This document shows, piece after piece, positions 11,336-22,813 of a stretch of 64,000 nt of DNA (position 1 is its first letter; every line of letters starts with the position of its first letter). Location: positions 23,698,484 through 23,762,483 of the forward strand of contig NC_092564.1 of the NCBI RefSeq assembly GCF_037975245.1. The letters run 5' to 3'. The stretch comes from Apostichopus japonicus. Taxonomy: Eukaryota; Echinodermata; Holothuroidea; Aspidochirotida; Stichopodidae. The position numbers were made by a program, and so were the translations under genes. The notes under the pieces are model-generated. The model ran no database searches. It worked only from the letters and a program-made list of their open reading frames with translations, and was not told the origin of the DNA.

Positions 11336-12329
11336 TGGACCTAATGTTATAGTCGTCCGTTGACCTTGAACGGAGGGGCCTACCGTGAAAACGTACGGGA
11401 AATTCATCCATTAATATCTCAGCGAGACGCTTTCACAGGAAACAGAAATACTACTCAGAAGTCTTTAAATGTTATCATTATTATAACCATACTAAAAGAT
11501 AACTTTGGAAAGCAGTATAAAGGTATGATTGAAAAAGATATTTGGCACAAAAAACGATGTTACTACGGATGCCGTGTACCGACATTTATATAACATGTGT
11601 ATGTAGGTACGCTAGCGCATTTTTGGAAAAACTAAAGTAACTACAACACTGAAGTTATGTAAATAAAAAATACCCCGCACTCCGCTTCCAAACCTCATTC
11701 TTCACCTGTAATCCACATAGCTTGGCCCACTTCCCCCTCCCGTCTGCTGCAAGGAATATCTTCTGATAAGCGACACTTATTCTAACAATTAATCAGCAAG
11801 AGCAGGCAGTAATGATACTTACCTTACAATGTTTTTTAAAAACCTCATATAGAACGACTTACCAGGTCCACCTTGTTACACCCATTTACCCCCGCTCCCA
11901 CCCATCCTCAACCCCCACACTCGCCGCTTCCCTTACATCCTAACGCAGGAAATATCCTCGTTAGATGCAATGATCTATGTCCCTCATTAATCTAATGCAT
12001 GGAGGAACTCTCAACTTTAAGCATATTCCAAAGGTTTTCAACGAAAGAGCTACAGTAACTACTACGCTCAAGTTATGTAAATGTTACTAAACAGCATCCG
12101 TAGTGACATCGTTTTCTTGGCCAAATTTGAGTTTCTAGCATATCTTTAATCTGCTTTTCATACATATCTTTTAATATGGTTGTAATAATGACAACATCTA
12201 AAGACTTCTGAGTCGTATTTCTGTATCCAGTAGAATTGTCTCGCTGAGATATTAAAGGTTGAAATTCCCGTACATTTTCACGGTAGGCCCCTCTGTTCAA
12301 GGTCAATTGGCGACTATAACATTAGGTCC
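11336..12329. repeat. 1-kb inverted pair (two diverged ~250-bp arms facing each other)
   Basis: The arm 11336-11590 (+) and arm 12329-12075 (-) both begin with TTGGACCTAATGTTATAG and share GAGGGGCCTACCGTGAAAA and ATATCTCAGCGAGAC. Each arm has a 77-codon open frame without an ATG start; 53 of the 77 residues are identical between arms. Upstream of each, stops close the frame. The ~480-bp spacer has short direct echoes of GAAGTTATGTAAAT at 11650 and 12070. It may be a transposon remnant with long inverted termini; no transposase motif is visible. Confidence 0.7.
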
Positions 12330-12441
12330 AATTAGTTCGGATTTTGGGCTTCAGTTGTGTCTTTACAGGAAACCATCCCGCGCAACATATCTACGGTGAC
12401 TCTTAACGAACATCATTATTAACAATGAAGACAAGAAGTTT

Positions 12442-14062
12442 GGACCGCTCTATCACATGGGCCTGTTTTGGGAACAATTAAAATAATCACGATTTCGGCC
12501 AAAAATTGACAAAATCATACCAAAATGTCAAATTTCGACCAAAAATCGATTCTTTCCGATTTCGATCAGGATGGATTATATCGATTCCCGTAACTCATAT
12601 CTGTTGTTTAATCCATAAAAATCGGTTGACTGAGCTTTCATTTTCGGAAAAATGACATTTGAACATTCATATCAATATTATTTAATTTTCTATAAGATAT
12701 GGACCTATTGTGGCAGTTTTATTGCCTGGTTGGTAACAGAATGGACCGCTCTATCACATGGGCCTGTTTTGGGAACAATTCAAATAATCACGATTTCGGC
12801 CAAAAATTGAAAAAATCATAAGGCCCTTACCAAAATGTCAAATTTCGACCAAAAATCGATTCTTTCCGATTTCGATCAGGATGGATTATATCGATTCCCG
12901 CAACTCATATCTGTTGTTTAATCCATAAAAATCGGTTGACTGAGCTATCATTTTCATAAAAATGACATTTGAACATTCATATCAATAATATTTAATTTTC
13001 TATAAGATATGGACCTATTGTGGCAGTTTTATTGCCTGGTTGGTAACAGAATGGACTCCACTCTATCACATGGGCCTGTTTTGGGAACAATTCAAATAAT
13101 CACGATTTCGGCCAAAAATTGAAAAAATCAAAAATTATACCCTTACCAAAATGTCAAATTTCGACCCAAAATCGATTCTTTCCGATTTCGATCAGGATGG
13201 ATTATATCGATTCCCGTAACTCATATCTGTTGTTTAATCCATAAAAATCGGTTGACTGAGCTATCATTTTCAAAAAAATGACATTTGAACATTCATATCA
13301 ATATTATTTAATTTTCTATAAGATATGGACCTATTGTGGCAGTTTTATTGCCTGGTTGGTAACAGAATGGACCGCTCTATCACATGGGCCTGTTTTGGGA
13401 ACAATTCAAATAATCACGATTTCGGCCAAAAATTGAAAAAATCATAAGGCTATATATATCCTTACCAAAATGTCAAATTTCGACCCAAAATCGATTCTTT
13501 CCGATTTCGATCAGGATGGATTATATCGATTCCCGCAACTCATATCTGTTGTTTAATCCATAAAAATCGGTTGACTGAGCTATCATTTTCATAAAAATGA
13601 CATTTGAACATTCATATCAATAATATTTAATTTTCTATAAGATATGGACCTATTGTGGCAGTTTTATTGCCTGGTTGGTAACAGAATGGACTCCACTCTA
13701 TCACATGGGCCTGTTTTGGGAACAATTCAAATAATCACGATTTCGGCCAAAAATTGAAAAAATCAAAAATTATACCCTTACCAAAATGTCAAATTTCGAC
13801 CCAAAATCGATTCTTTCCGATTTCGATCAGGATGGATTATATCGATTCCCGTAACTCATATCTGTTGTTTAATCCATAAAAATCGGTTGACTGAGCTATC
13901 ATTTTCAAAAAAATGACATTTGAACATTCATATCAATATTATTTAATTTTCTATAAGATATGGACCTATTGTGGCAGTTTTATTGCCTGGTTGGTAACAG
14001 AATGGACCGCTCTATCACATGGGCCTGTTTTGGGAACAATTAAAATAATCACGATTTCGGCT
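12442..14062 (+). repeat. Satellite array, ~301-319 bp unit, five full copies plus a partial sixth, with dimer structure
   Basis: Unit starts (GGACCGCTCTATCACATGGG or GGACTCCACTCTATCACATG) are at 12442, 12743, 13053, 13369, 13688 and 14004. Copies 2 and 4 share the GGACCGC start and CATAAAAATGACA variant. Copies 3 and 5 share GGACTCCACTC, AAAAATTATACCC and the CAAAAAAATGACA variant. So a ~630-bp dimer has been duplicated. Units carry many CGATTT/AAATCG pieces. The array stops at a TA-rich tract near 14065. Open frames inside it are by-products of the repeat. Confidence 0.92.
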
Positions 14063-14253
14063 AAATATATATATATATATATGGTTACTATATATGCTTC
14101 AGCAATATTTCCCTTTTTTTATCGGCAAACCAAATTCCAATACGGATGCGGTCCGTCTAGCTCATTCATTTCGAAAAAAGTAAAAACTACTTAATACGGT
14201 GAAAGTCTGAAACTTTTTGGTGACATTTAGTAATAAATTGTGACACAGTTAGA

Positions 14254-14522
14254 CAGGCGCGTAGCGAGGAATATGCCAAGGCAGGGGCGAATCTTTTTGG
14301 GAAACTATCTAAGCGAAGGGCCACCATGGGATGGCGCAAAGCGTAAAAGAAAATTTTGGCCGAAAATGCCTCCCAGATCGCTGGAAATGGCACTTCCCAG
14401 GCCTTGTAAGTTGCATCTATTTTCTATTTTGAAATTACTAGCGATATCATAAAAAAAAAAATACAAAAAATATGCTCAAGGGGTTGCCCCCTTTGCCCCC
14501 CCCCCCCTCGGTTACGCGCCTG
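14254..14522. mobile_element. Non-autonomous hAT-type element (269 bp)
   Basis: It has terminal inverted repeats CAGGCGCGTAGCGAGG and CCTCGGTTACGCGCCTG (one extra base), flanked by CAGTTAGA (14246-14253) and CGGTTAGA (14523-14530), a 7/8-matching 8-bp target duplication. CAG-starting ends plus an 8-bp duplication are typical of hAT transposons. Internal sequence (ACTATCTAAGCG, GGAAATGGCACTTCCCAGGCCT) is shared with the elements at 37932 and 63283. No transposase is encoded. Confidence 0.8.
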
Positions 14523-14759
14523 CGGTTAGAAATCTTTTAGGAAACAGGCCAAATGGAAACCCAGTGAACCCAATCGATGTGGATCATATATATGATTGTA
14601 CGTCCTTACACTCATACACAAGAGATGTACAAACATTATGATAATAATCATGAGCGACAACTTGCTATATGGTCACAGGTAACAGAAATGTCCACGAAGT
14701 GTCATGGATGAAGTTTTAGCCACCACCAAATATGATTTGGATAAATAATCTCACGAATT

Positions 14760-15115
14760 ATTTTCTATTCATAGCCACAAAAAAAACTATGCCACCAAAT
14801 ATTAGGGGGGGGGGGGGGATATTAGATACTATATCCCCCACCTAAAATATTGGGGGGGAATGTCCCCCCAGTCCCCCATGATCGCTGCCCATGAGCATTC
14901 ATATAAGTCGATGTAACTTAAATTATCACTAGTTCTCATTTTATTTTTCTAAATTTCTAAGCCATGAGATCTAAAACTTAAGGAGGTTTGGGAGCATCAT
15001 TGGGTCTGGGAAGTGTTATTCCGGCGATCTGGGATGTATATTTGCCAAAAACATTCATGTACGCTACGCACGAACTCATCGTCGCGCTCCGCTTAGATAG
15101 TATCAGAGAACAGAC
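14760..15115 (-). mobile_element. Fragments of the same hAT-type family with poly-G/poly-C runs
   Basis: At 15040-15110, GTACGCTACGCACGAACTC...CGCTCCGCTTAGATAGTATC matches the inverted interior of the family at 37932 and 63283. The segment 14800-14890 carries the long G and C runs also typical of these copies. Clean ends and a target duplication are not visible, so this is a broken or nested copy. Confidence 0.55.
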
Positions 15116-15164
15116 ACGCGTACCAACTATTATCCAACACTGATCTTCGCCCATGCACCAACCA

Positions 15165-16085
15165 CTGAACCACTGTAACTGTTGAGAAATAATGCTCATT
15201 TCTAATATTTGAACCTAACAATGTAAGGAGACTTAAAAATAATATGGAAAGAGCCAGTTGGCTTTGTGATTCCTTGCCATGTACTTTGCTCAAAATTTCA
15301 AATAGGTGAGGCAATTTTTCCAAGCGAAAAAGTAGTGAGAGTATTGGAACCTCTGGATACGATTTGTGAGGAGAACCAGGAAAGACTTCATCACACCAGG
15401 AGTTTCGCAGGACAAGAATGTTATTGATCCTGCATTTTGGTTTTGATGATAATCATAACCTTTGTAGGACTTCACACAGGCGGATGGGTGTGTGTGACGC
15501 ATTGCTTGTAAACACGATATCTCAAGAAGGGATATTGGACCAATTTCATAATTGGTGTGTAGGAATACCACATAGATTAGAAGAACCCTATCATTGTTTT
15601 CTGAGAGGTCAAATGTCATTTGGGGTCACCAGAGGTCCAACTGTGAAAACATGTAAACACGGTATCTCATGAAGGAAAGCTTGGACTAATCTGATATTTA
15701 GGACGTAGTTTTGACACGTTGAGTTCAAGACCCTTATTATTTTTGGTGGAGATCAAAGGTCATGTGGCATCACCAGGGGTCAAATTATGGAAATCTTGTT
15801 ATACTTGGCATGTGCATGAATCATTAGAGAAGAAGTTTATTGCTTAACGTTGAGGTTAAAGGTCATCTGAGGTCACGAGATGTCAAACACTGAAAACCTT
15901 GTAAACACTATATCTCAAGTTAGGAAGCATGGAGATTGTTTATAAGTGGCATGGGGATGCGTTATATTGAATAGAAAACTCAATTGCTTTTGGTAGAGGT
16001 CATAGGTCATCTGGGTCACCAGCAGTCAAACTCTGGAAACCATTTAAACATCATACCGTATCTCATGGTAGAAATCAGGACATTT
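15165..16085 (+). repeat. Composite tRNA-like/AGGTCA repeat (copy 3, most complete)
   Basis: It starts with the GAACCACTGTAACTGTTGAGAAATAATGCTC piece shared with 9500-9560. The common middle segment (15225-15410) and the GATGATAATCATAACC tail module follow. The tail runs to about 16080 as several degenerate units with GTAAACACGGTATCTCATG-type and GGTCAAAGGTCATGTGG-type motifs. Overlapping open frames on both strands come from the repeat and are not genes. Confidence 0.8.
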
Positions 16086-16710
16086 ATATTATAATAGCTG
16101 TTTTTGGTGAATAAACAGAAATCTATTGCAATGAAGTATTCGAAACTTCAATGCATTTTTGCATTCTTGTTACTAATTATGTTCTATAATTACATGTCTT
16201 ATAGGATTGGATAACTTCCTTCAAAGCTGGCTACATTCAGCTTTTGTGAACTGGACCCGACCATGTCCACTGTCGTGACCATGTTTTTTGATAGCCATGG
16301 AAAGCGTTAGTTCTTATAACTGATGAGCACTTGCACGGAACACCCGTTTGCTGTTCAAGACTGGTGCTCGTGCAGGTCACATGCAAAATTCCTCTCCAGT
16401 GATTGGTTACACATTCGTCAAGACCAGGCTGTCGTACTTGTGTACCCGCTGCACTCTGCAAAAACTGTTGTCGAATACAAGCTGGGGAAACCCTACATGC
16501 TTGATTTGAACAACTGAAGCCTAAAACTAGCATAAATCTGGCTAATTCTTTAGCAGTCATAGTACAAGCACAATGTCCAACAATTCACAATTTCGAGTCG
16601 AGTCAGGTTTCCATTCAATCGGGAATTGAGCCCGGCTCAATACAATGAACTAACCCGATAGTGGCTTTTTCTTTTGTGTCCAATTATCTGCAGGAAATGT
16701 CCCCCTAATG
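16086..16710. other. Intergenic; overlapping unassigned open frames near 16.24-16.56 kb
   Basis: Between 16237 and 16560 there is an open minus-strand frame of 107 codons (TTENELARF-like composition is not claimed; it contains several Cys, for example VTCTSTSLEQQTGVPC) and a 64-codon + frame at 16323-16517 ending KPYMLDLNN. I recognise neither, and only one could be real. GC content is slightly above the surroundings. No convincing splice sites or domain are visible, so no gene is called. Confidence 0.3.
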
Positions 16711-17074
16711 CTGGAGTGGGCAACCTGAGGCCCACGGGCCACATGCGTCCCGCCAGTGATTTTTTTTGCGGCCCGTGAGATGTCTCAAGAAAAAGAAATC
16801 AATCTATTTTACATCATCACAAAAAACGAGCTAACTGCTAAGAATTTATATGCACTAATGATGCTGTCAGGTAGGCATATTATCACCATTAATTATCAAC
16901 TGTACTGTATTGACATTATGTTTTTGTGAATACAGATTAAGTACACACCTGTTGCTTGAAAGTCCTCGGAACCAAAGGATTGAAATCAACAGCAGGTTGT
17001 TGGTTAGGTCTGGTCCAGTCAAGTTTTCACTCCTTATAACTGGCCCATTCATTCAAAAAGGTTGCCCACCCCTG
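16711..17074. mobile_element. Non-autonomous hAT element (364 bp), perfect 8-bp target duplication
   Basis: The ends CTGGAGTGGGCAACC and GGTTGCCCACCCCTG are inverted repeats of the well-known hAT terminus of the CAGGGGTGGGCAACC type. The element is flanked by identical CCCTAATG copies at 16703-16710 and 17075-17082. The interior (GGCCCACGGGCCACATGCG) resembles many hAT MITEs and has no transposase frame. Confidence 0.9.
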
Positions 17075-17082
17075 CCCTAATG

Positions 17083-17654
17083 CATTTCTTGCTTTAAAAA
17101 AATGCCATGTTGGTCTTATAATGCCATTATTCTACTGTCCTCTTTGGTAGAAACTGAATTCTTTCCTTATTAAAGAATCTAACTTGGAGACTTTTTAATG
17201 TTATCGATTACGATTTACGAGGTCAACATAATTTATAATGAAAACATTAAATGGTTAGTATAGTAACTTGAAGGTACAATATATATATTTATTTCACTTA
17301 ATAAAACATTGTGGAACATTGTTTCTCTTTATACAAAGAAAAGGGTCCTCACTGAAAGTTGAGGACATCTTAGTAGTCTTATATAGTCTTACACAATTGT
17401 TGGCCAAAAAATGAAATAGGAACGTATTATGGATTATTATTGGCGGACAGGTGGTCAGAAGGGCGCGAAATATCCTATAAGGATTAAGAGGCTCAATTTC
17501 AGAGTTTTTATTTTAAGACAATATTTCAAACATCATTTTAATGAATTAGAGGCATAAATTTCATAGAATTTCACTTTCAACAAGAAAGTACCTTTTGTGC
17601 TCTTGGAATCAAAAATGAGTATCGGAATTGAAAGAAGTTCCAGGTTGTTCATCT
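17083..17654. other. Intergenic AT-rich DNA
   Basis: Nothing beyond low-complexity sequence is recognised in this stretch. Confidence 0.5.
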
Positions 17655-18190
17655 TTCTTCCTCTTTGGTTTCAATGATAATCGTAACCTTTACATTCATG
17701 ATGGCGTATGTGTTTGTGTGCGTGCGTTTGTACCAAGCTTGTGAACACGATATCTGAAGAAGGGAAGGTTGGACCAATTTCATATTTGGTGTGTATAAGC
17801 AGGGAGTTGTTCCATAACAACTCCCTGGTATAAGTACCACATTGAGTACTAGAAGCCTATTGTTTTCTATAGAGGTCAAAGGTCATTTGGGTCATCAGAG
17901 GTAAACTTGTGCAAACCTTGTAAACATGATATCTCAATATAGGAAGCTTGGGCAGATCTCATACTTGGTATGAAGGTGTATAATATTAAGTACAGGAAGC
18001 CTTTTTTTGTTACCGCATTGAGTACAAGAAGCCTAATGTTATGGGCGGTCATTTGTTGTTTGAGTTAACCTAGGGTCAAATTGTAAAACCATTTTTTACA
18101 CATTGTTTCAACAAGGACAGATGTCATATTTAGTATGTTGATGTATCACATTGTTGAGGTCAATGGTCATTTTAGGACAGCCTGTGTCAT
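17655..18190 (+). repeat. AGGTCA-rich dispersed repeat (copy 4), interrupted by a 28-bp palindrome
   Basis: It begins with TTTCAATGATAATCGTAACC and continues as the same units as at 7745. A perfect DR1, AGGTCAAAGGTCA, lies at 17873-17885. Later units are more decayed. The first unit is interrupted at 17800-17827 by a palindrome absent from the other copies. Confidence 0.8.
17800..17827. mobile_element. 28-bp perfect palindrome flanked by a 7-bp direct repeat
   Basis: Arms CAGGGAGTTGTT and AACAACTCCCTG are separated by CCAT and flanked on both sides by GTATAAG (17793-17799, 17828-17834). In sister repeat copies this point reads as uninterrupted GTGTAGAAGTACCAC, so this is an insertion with duplication of the target. 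It contains little more than two abutting inverted termini of CAG...CTG type. Confidence 0.7.
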
Positions 18191-20142
18191 TGTGAATTTA
18201 TTGTTTGTCACATCACACTGTTTTTCACTGTATTACTAAGATCAAGTATATTGTACACCCTCACTATACATTACGTCAAATTCATGAAGAAAACTGCTTA
18301 TGTTACATCATCGAAACCACAATGCATTTTTGCATTCTGGTTTTTTTTGTTTTTGGTAACATATTTTTGGCTAAAATGATTTATTTAGTGGTTCTCAAAA
18401 TTGATGTAACAATGATATTAATTTCAAATGCGAAACAAATGAGGCATGACACAAATTTGTCTGCAAATGTTGAAAGGATTTATTTCTCCACTAAACAGGA
18501 GGATTCAAATTGTTGAACTTACAAACGCATGCTTGAATATGTTAAACAATTGGGTATGCCAAATATATGACATGCCTTTGGTCAGGATATAAAAAAGGTG
18601 TACAATCAATGCACATTTGTGGCATTAATTTGAAAAGTAACATATCTGAACTCAGTGGAATCTATGTTAAACATCACACAGACTTCTCTTTTTCTTTTAA
18701 ACTTCCACTATTTTCAGAGTAGGCTAAGAACCAGTTCATTAGATGGCAGAATACTGTACCACCTACCCCCCCCCCCCCCCCACCAGAGCACCACAAATTT
18801 TTTAACTCATTGTCACTTTACAACTTATTTTTTTGCCGATTAATGTCCTCTGTTGAGAGGTATCTTCTTTAACAATCAAATTTCCAGTAAGACGTTTGTT
18901 GATGACTATCTCAGTAATAGCCTTCATTTATCTTTCTATATGCAGATGCCACCTGTAACAGCACAATTTGAGACGAGTATTCAGCCCCGAAACCTTATCA
19001 TGTTTTTCATATGTGTATTACTCAGATACAAAAAATTAAAAATTTTCAATTCCATTCTTCAACAGGTATTTGAAAATACAGTTTCCCAATCCAATGTTGT
19101 GCTCAGTTACCTGGAAGTAATGCATCTCTGATGCTGTATTCAATCTAACTCTACCAAACACAGACAGACAGACACACACAGAGACTTCCATATGTGATGA
19201 CTCTACCATTATTCAACTCCAATCGAAAAAACAGAGCATGACTGCCTTGATTAACGATCGTGGAAAAAGCTCTGTGCCAATATCCCCTCAGTTTGAAATT
19301 GTGAAAGTATTTATAAGACTGTTCGGGCAAAATAGACCCACCCCATCATCCCATGATCTATGTTCGCCTACTTAAATCTGTACAGTTTTTAGAAACTGTG
19401 TAACTGTAATATTTCAGCTATTAAACAAGAGAGGAAAAATGAAAGCTTACAGTGGTAAAGTTGGATTTGTAAGCAAAGCTGCTCTCTGCCTCTTAAAAAC
19501 TCTTCACACAAACAGATGCACAGAAGTTTAACAATTGAACAAGAGTAAAAAACAAGTAATTAATCAAACCATCAAATTTTAACTGAACGATTGAAACAGT
19601 TACACAAACCTTTCTTTCCTTTTTCCTTTCTTATATCAATTAGGATTAGGATCAATCATTAGGATCAATTTCAAAAAATTTCTTCTTTTTTTCGTTGAAA
19701 CTAAAGAAACTTGAAAAAAGCCATGCATGTCAGATTGATGAGCAATGCTCTGATTTTAAGAATATTACAAGGAATGTTTCTAGTACAAAATACTTTGGCA
19801 AGTTTTCAAGGGGTGTGCATGTATCAATGGTCATTAGAGGTACAGAACTGGTGACCATTTCTCCAATCAAGTAAACTAGCTAAGAAGCTTATTAAGCTAT
19901 GCTAACAACACTTCTTATGATAGAAAAACTTGTTCTCATACAGAAATATTATTTGACACATTGGTACACATTTTACTTTGCGGTAAAAAACAAGTTTACT
20001 GTTGACCAATGAAACAGACCTGATGGTCACTTGCTTCTGTTGAAATCGATCACGTTGTCTTCATCGTGTTCATTCGAACGTTTCCTCCTTGTTGACTTCT
20101 CGACATATATCGCCCTGACAGAAAATTATCTTCTCTTTCTCC
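18191..20142. other. Convergent intergenic region and FBXL7 3' untranslated sequence
   Basis: This holds no recognised gene. The part next to 20143 should be the FBXL7 3' UTR (minus strand). No AATAAA is seen close to the stop on that strand; a weaker AGTAAA lies at 19977-19972. A poly-C run sits near 18770 and a CA-rich tract near 19160. Confidence 0.45.
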
Positions 20143-20885
20143 TCAATAAAATGAAGGATTAGTGTGTTCAATGATACACTTTTTGCAGCATCTTTTCAGA
20201 AGATGGTAGGCTTCTTTCGACACCTGCTCACAATCTTGGATATTCAGCTGCTGCAGTTCGGGGCATTTTGCGGCCAGAAGGCGAACGGTTCGATCTGTAA
20301 CATACATACAGCCCTTCAGGCTTAGCTTCCGTAAGCTTGTACAGTTTTCTATGATACATATTAATCCCCTGTCCGAAATAGAGGGGCACTTTCCGACGTC
20401 CAGAGAACGAAGTCTTCGACAGCCTCTGGAGAGTGCCTCTAGAGCTTTGTCCGTTAGATAAATACAGCCTCTCGCGTTTAAGTAGCGTAGCTTCGAGCAT
20501 TTCTTGGCCATCAAATTGATGCCGATGTCCGTCACAAATTCGCACTTGGCGATACTGAGATACTTGAGATGGTACTCTAACTTGGACAACTCACGTAACC
20601 CTAGATCCGTCACTCTCGGGCAATCGCTGAGCGATATCTCGCGCAGCATCAGGCAGTAGTTAGAAAGGTATTGCACTCCGACGTCACTAATTAAATCGCA
20701 CTTCCTCAAGTATACGTTGACGAGTGCCGGACAGTTTGTGGCGATTGTCCGGAGACCGTCGTCATCTAATAGAGGGCAGTCTGACATGTCTAAGAATCTC
20801 AGGTTGATCTTTTGTTTCAGGAACATTGCGGGGTCAAGGTTCATATTGTCAGCTGGAAGATTCATACAGTTTAACTGCTTGCAAG
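20143..20885 (-). CDS. FBXL7: F-box/LRR protein 7 (FBXL7-like), terminal exon with leucine-rich repeats
   Basis: FBXL7 is the substrate-binding subunit of an SCF (Skp1-Cul1-F-box) ubiquitin ligase. This exon encodes 246 residues: CKQLNCMNL, then about eight cysteine-containing leucine-rich repeats of the L..L.L..C..ITD.GL type. Examples are FLDMSDCPLLDDDGL, YLSIAKCEFVTDIGI, YLNARGCIYLTDKAL and SLDVGKCPSISDRGL. It ends with CKKCIIEHTNPSFY, the hallmark C-terminus of FBXL7 (human form: CVIEHTNPAFF). The minus-strand acceptor is TCCATTTCAG ending at 20886. The split codon joins the donor at 22814 in phase 1, giving DVSACKQLNC where human has DVSGCSKVTC. The stop is TAG 20145-20143. An internal ATG at 20865 is not the start. 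Confidence 0.96.
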
Positions 20886-22813
20886 CTGAAATGGAGAATT
20901 ATGAAAGAAATGTCACTCTTAAAGAGGGACCAACAGGAGTACAGCAAATAGAATGAAGAGTCTTGTTTTATAATGCAGGATCTCTGTAGAGTCATTATGT
21001 AGTAATAATAATCGTTATAAGAAAGGACAAACAAGCAATGGGGTTAATGGGGGGGGGGATGGTCAAAGTGACCTGCATCTAGAGAAGACTGAAGAAGTGA
21101 AGCCAACATAAGAAAACAAATTATTAACACACTCTAGTGATGTTTTTCATAAATTCACTTTAATATCTCGGTGGTAAGATAATTAGATTTTCTCAGAGGA
21201 TCTTTCCTTGCTCTGCCTCCACGGATATCAAAACAGCTCTGATTCAGAGATCAGGAAGCAAGTTATCACAACATACACATGTATAGCTTTTCAATCTGAT
21301 ATTGTGAATGCTGAATGATTTCCTGCTGAAGAGTCATTCACCCAAATGTCCACCACACCTTAGTAGCTTTCATCTATTGGATTCATTTAGAATAACCTGA
21401 ATAATCACAACCACTAAGTCAAATTAGTTGACTTCAATTAGGGCCCTAGTAAGTCGATTCATTTCCATTATATCTTATGAGCCTCTGGCCCGATCCAAGA
21501 AATACATAACATACTATAGTGATATAGCTAAGTACTGCATTTGTGGAACAGATCCTGAGAACTACAAAGGATCACGTTACTCGATGGAATTTTTCAAACC
21601 GACCAACAATGACCTTACCAAACTTTATTCATCCACTGACTGTTGGTTTTTTGTTGGGTGCAGGCAACTGATATTTAGAGCATATTAAACAAATTGCTTT
21701 TTCTACAACCTGTAAGATCAATGCACTTTTTTACACACCCACATCATTACAAAGTTATTCAAAGACCAGTTTTCAACAAGATACACCCCTGTCTCGGCTG
21801 ATCAAAACTTGACGACAAGTAATCAGATCTTTGTCAAAAGAATTCCTGTTACCTAAATAATTTTTCTCGCCTCTAGATATGCCCTGGGTAGAACCTATGA
21901 AGTTTTCCAGTAGTGGGACAAAAAAAGTGGTTATCACGGTGGAAGTTGGATGCCAACCCCCTGTTGAGATTCTAGATCATCTTCTGGAGGGATACAAGCC
22001 ATCTTGATCTAGCAGTTATAGCTAAAAGCATATTGGTCTGCACGGCCCACCATATTGGGGCAGATTTTAATGTAAAGTGGACAGTAAAGTGGACAGTTGA
22101 GTCGACTCAGCGGGCTAAGATGAGATCCTTCCTTTGAGGCACTAAAACCTGATCATACTTAATGGTCAGCTGTCACATGCCACACTCATGACTAAATATT
22201 TTTATTTGTGATTAGCAGAAAACTAAATGTGAAGCTTGCTGTAATCACTCAGCTGGTGTCAAGGTGAGATGTGTTTCTCATCAGTGCAGACTGGGGCTAC
22301 AGTTAAAAACAAAAATTTGAAGAATAAATCACAAATTTTCCCAGAGTTTTATTACAATTTGAAAACAAAATTTGATTAAATACTCCACAGGTTGGGTCAG
22401 GATGCTGTTTGGGGATTTCAGGTTTAAATGATTCAGTAAATATTAAAACAGAAACTTCAATCATTAAACCCATTTTGATTGTTCACTGATACAGTAGCTC
22501 AAACAAAGACAAATATCAGACGACAAATATGTGGATTAAAAACAGTGGGAATGCACTGTGGAACCTAAAAGGCAAGTTCAACAAACTTTGTATGATTTTT
22601 TCCCCACCGACCTACCGTAGTTCCAACTTCGAAATTCACGCACTCTGGCAATTAGTTTTGTAACAGAATTGCCCTTTGACCACCATTAGCCTAAGCAAAC
22701 TTTGTGACATTCCCATCTTCCCTCCCGCCCCCCCCACCTCCCATGTTGACCTTGTCATTGCTCATATCCTCTCTTCTTTCAGGTCTAGCGAGAGAATGGT
22801 AGCGAGATCTTAC
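20886..22813 (-). other. FBXL7 intron
   Basis: A 1.9-kb intron (minus strand) bounded by donor GTAAGA (22813-22808) and acceptor TTTCAG. A poly-G run lies near 21050. Short open frames inside have no exon signals. Confidence 0.85.

Noticed and set aside
12073-12306. Minus-strand 77-codon frame as a gene
   Set aside because: No ATG, closed by stops on both sides, and it is one arm of an inverted repeat; kept as a repeat observation only.
13913-14194. 93-codon + frame at the end of the satellite
   Set aside because: It lies within a satellite unit and a TA tract; other units do not keep it as a gene.
15290-15672. Long frames on both strands (84-109 codons)
   Set aside because: They sit in the composite dispersed repeat, and matching copies at 7.8 and 9.8 kb do not keep them open.
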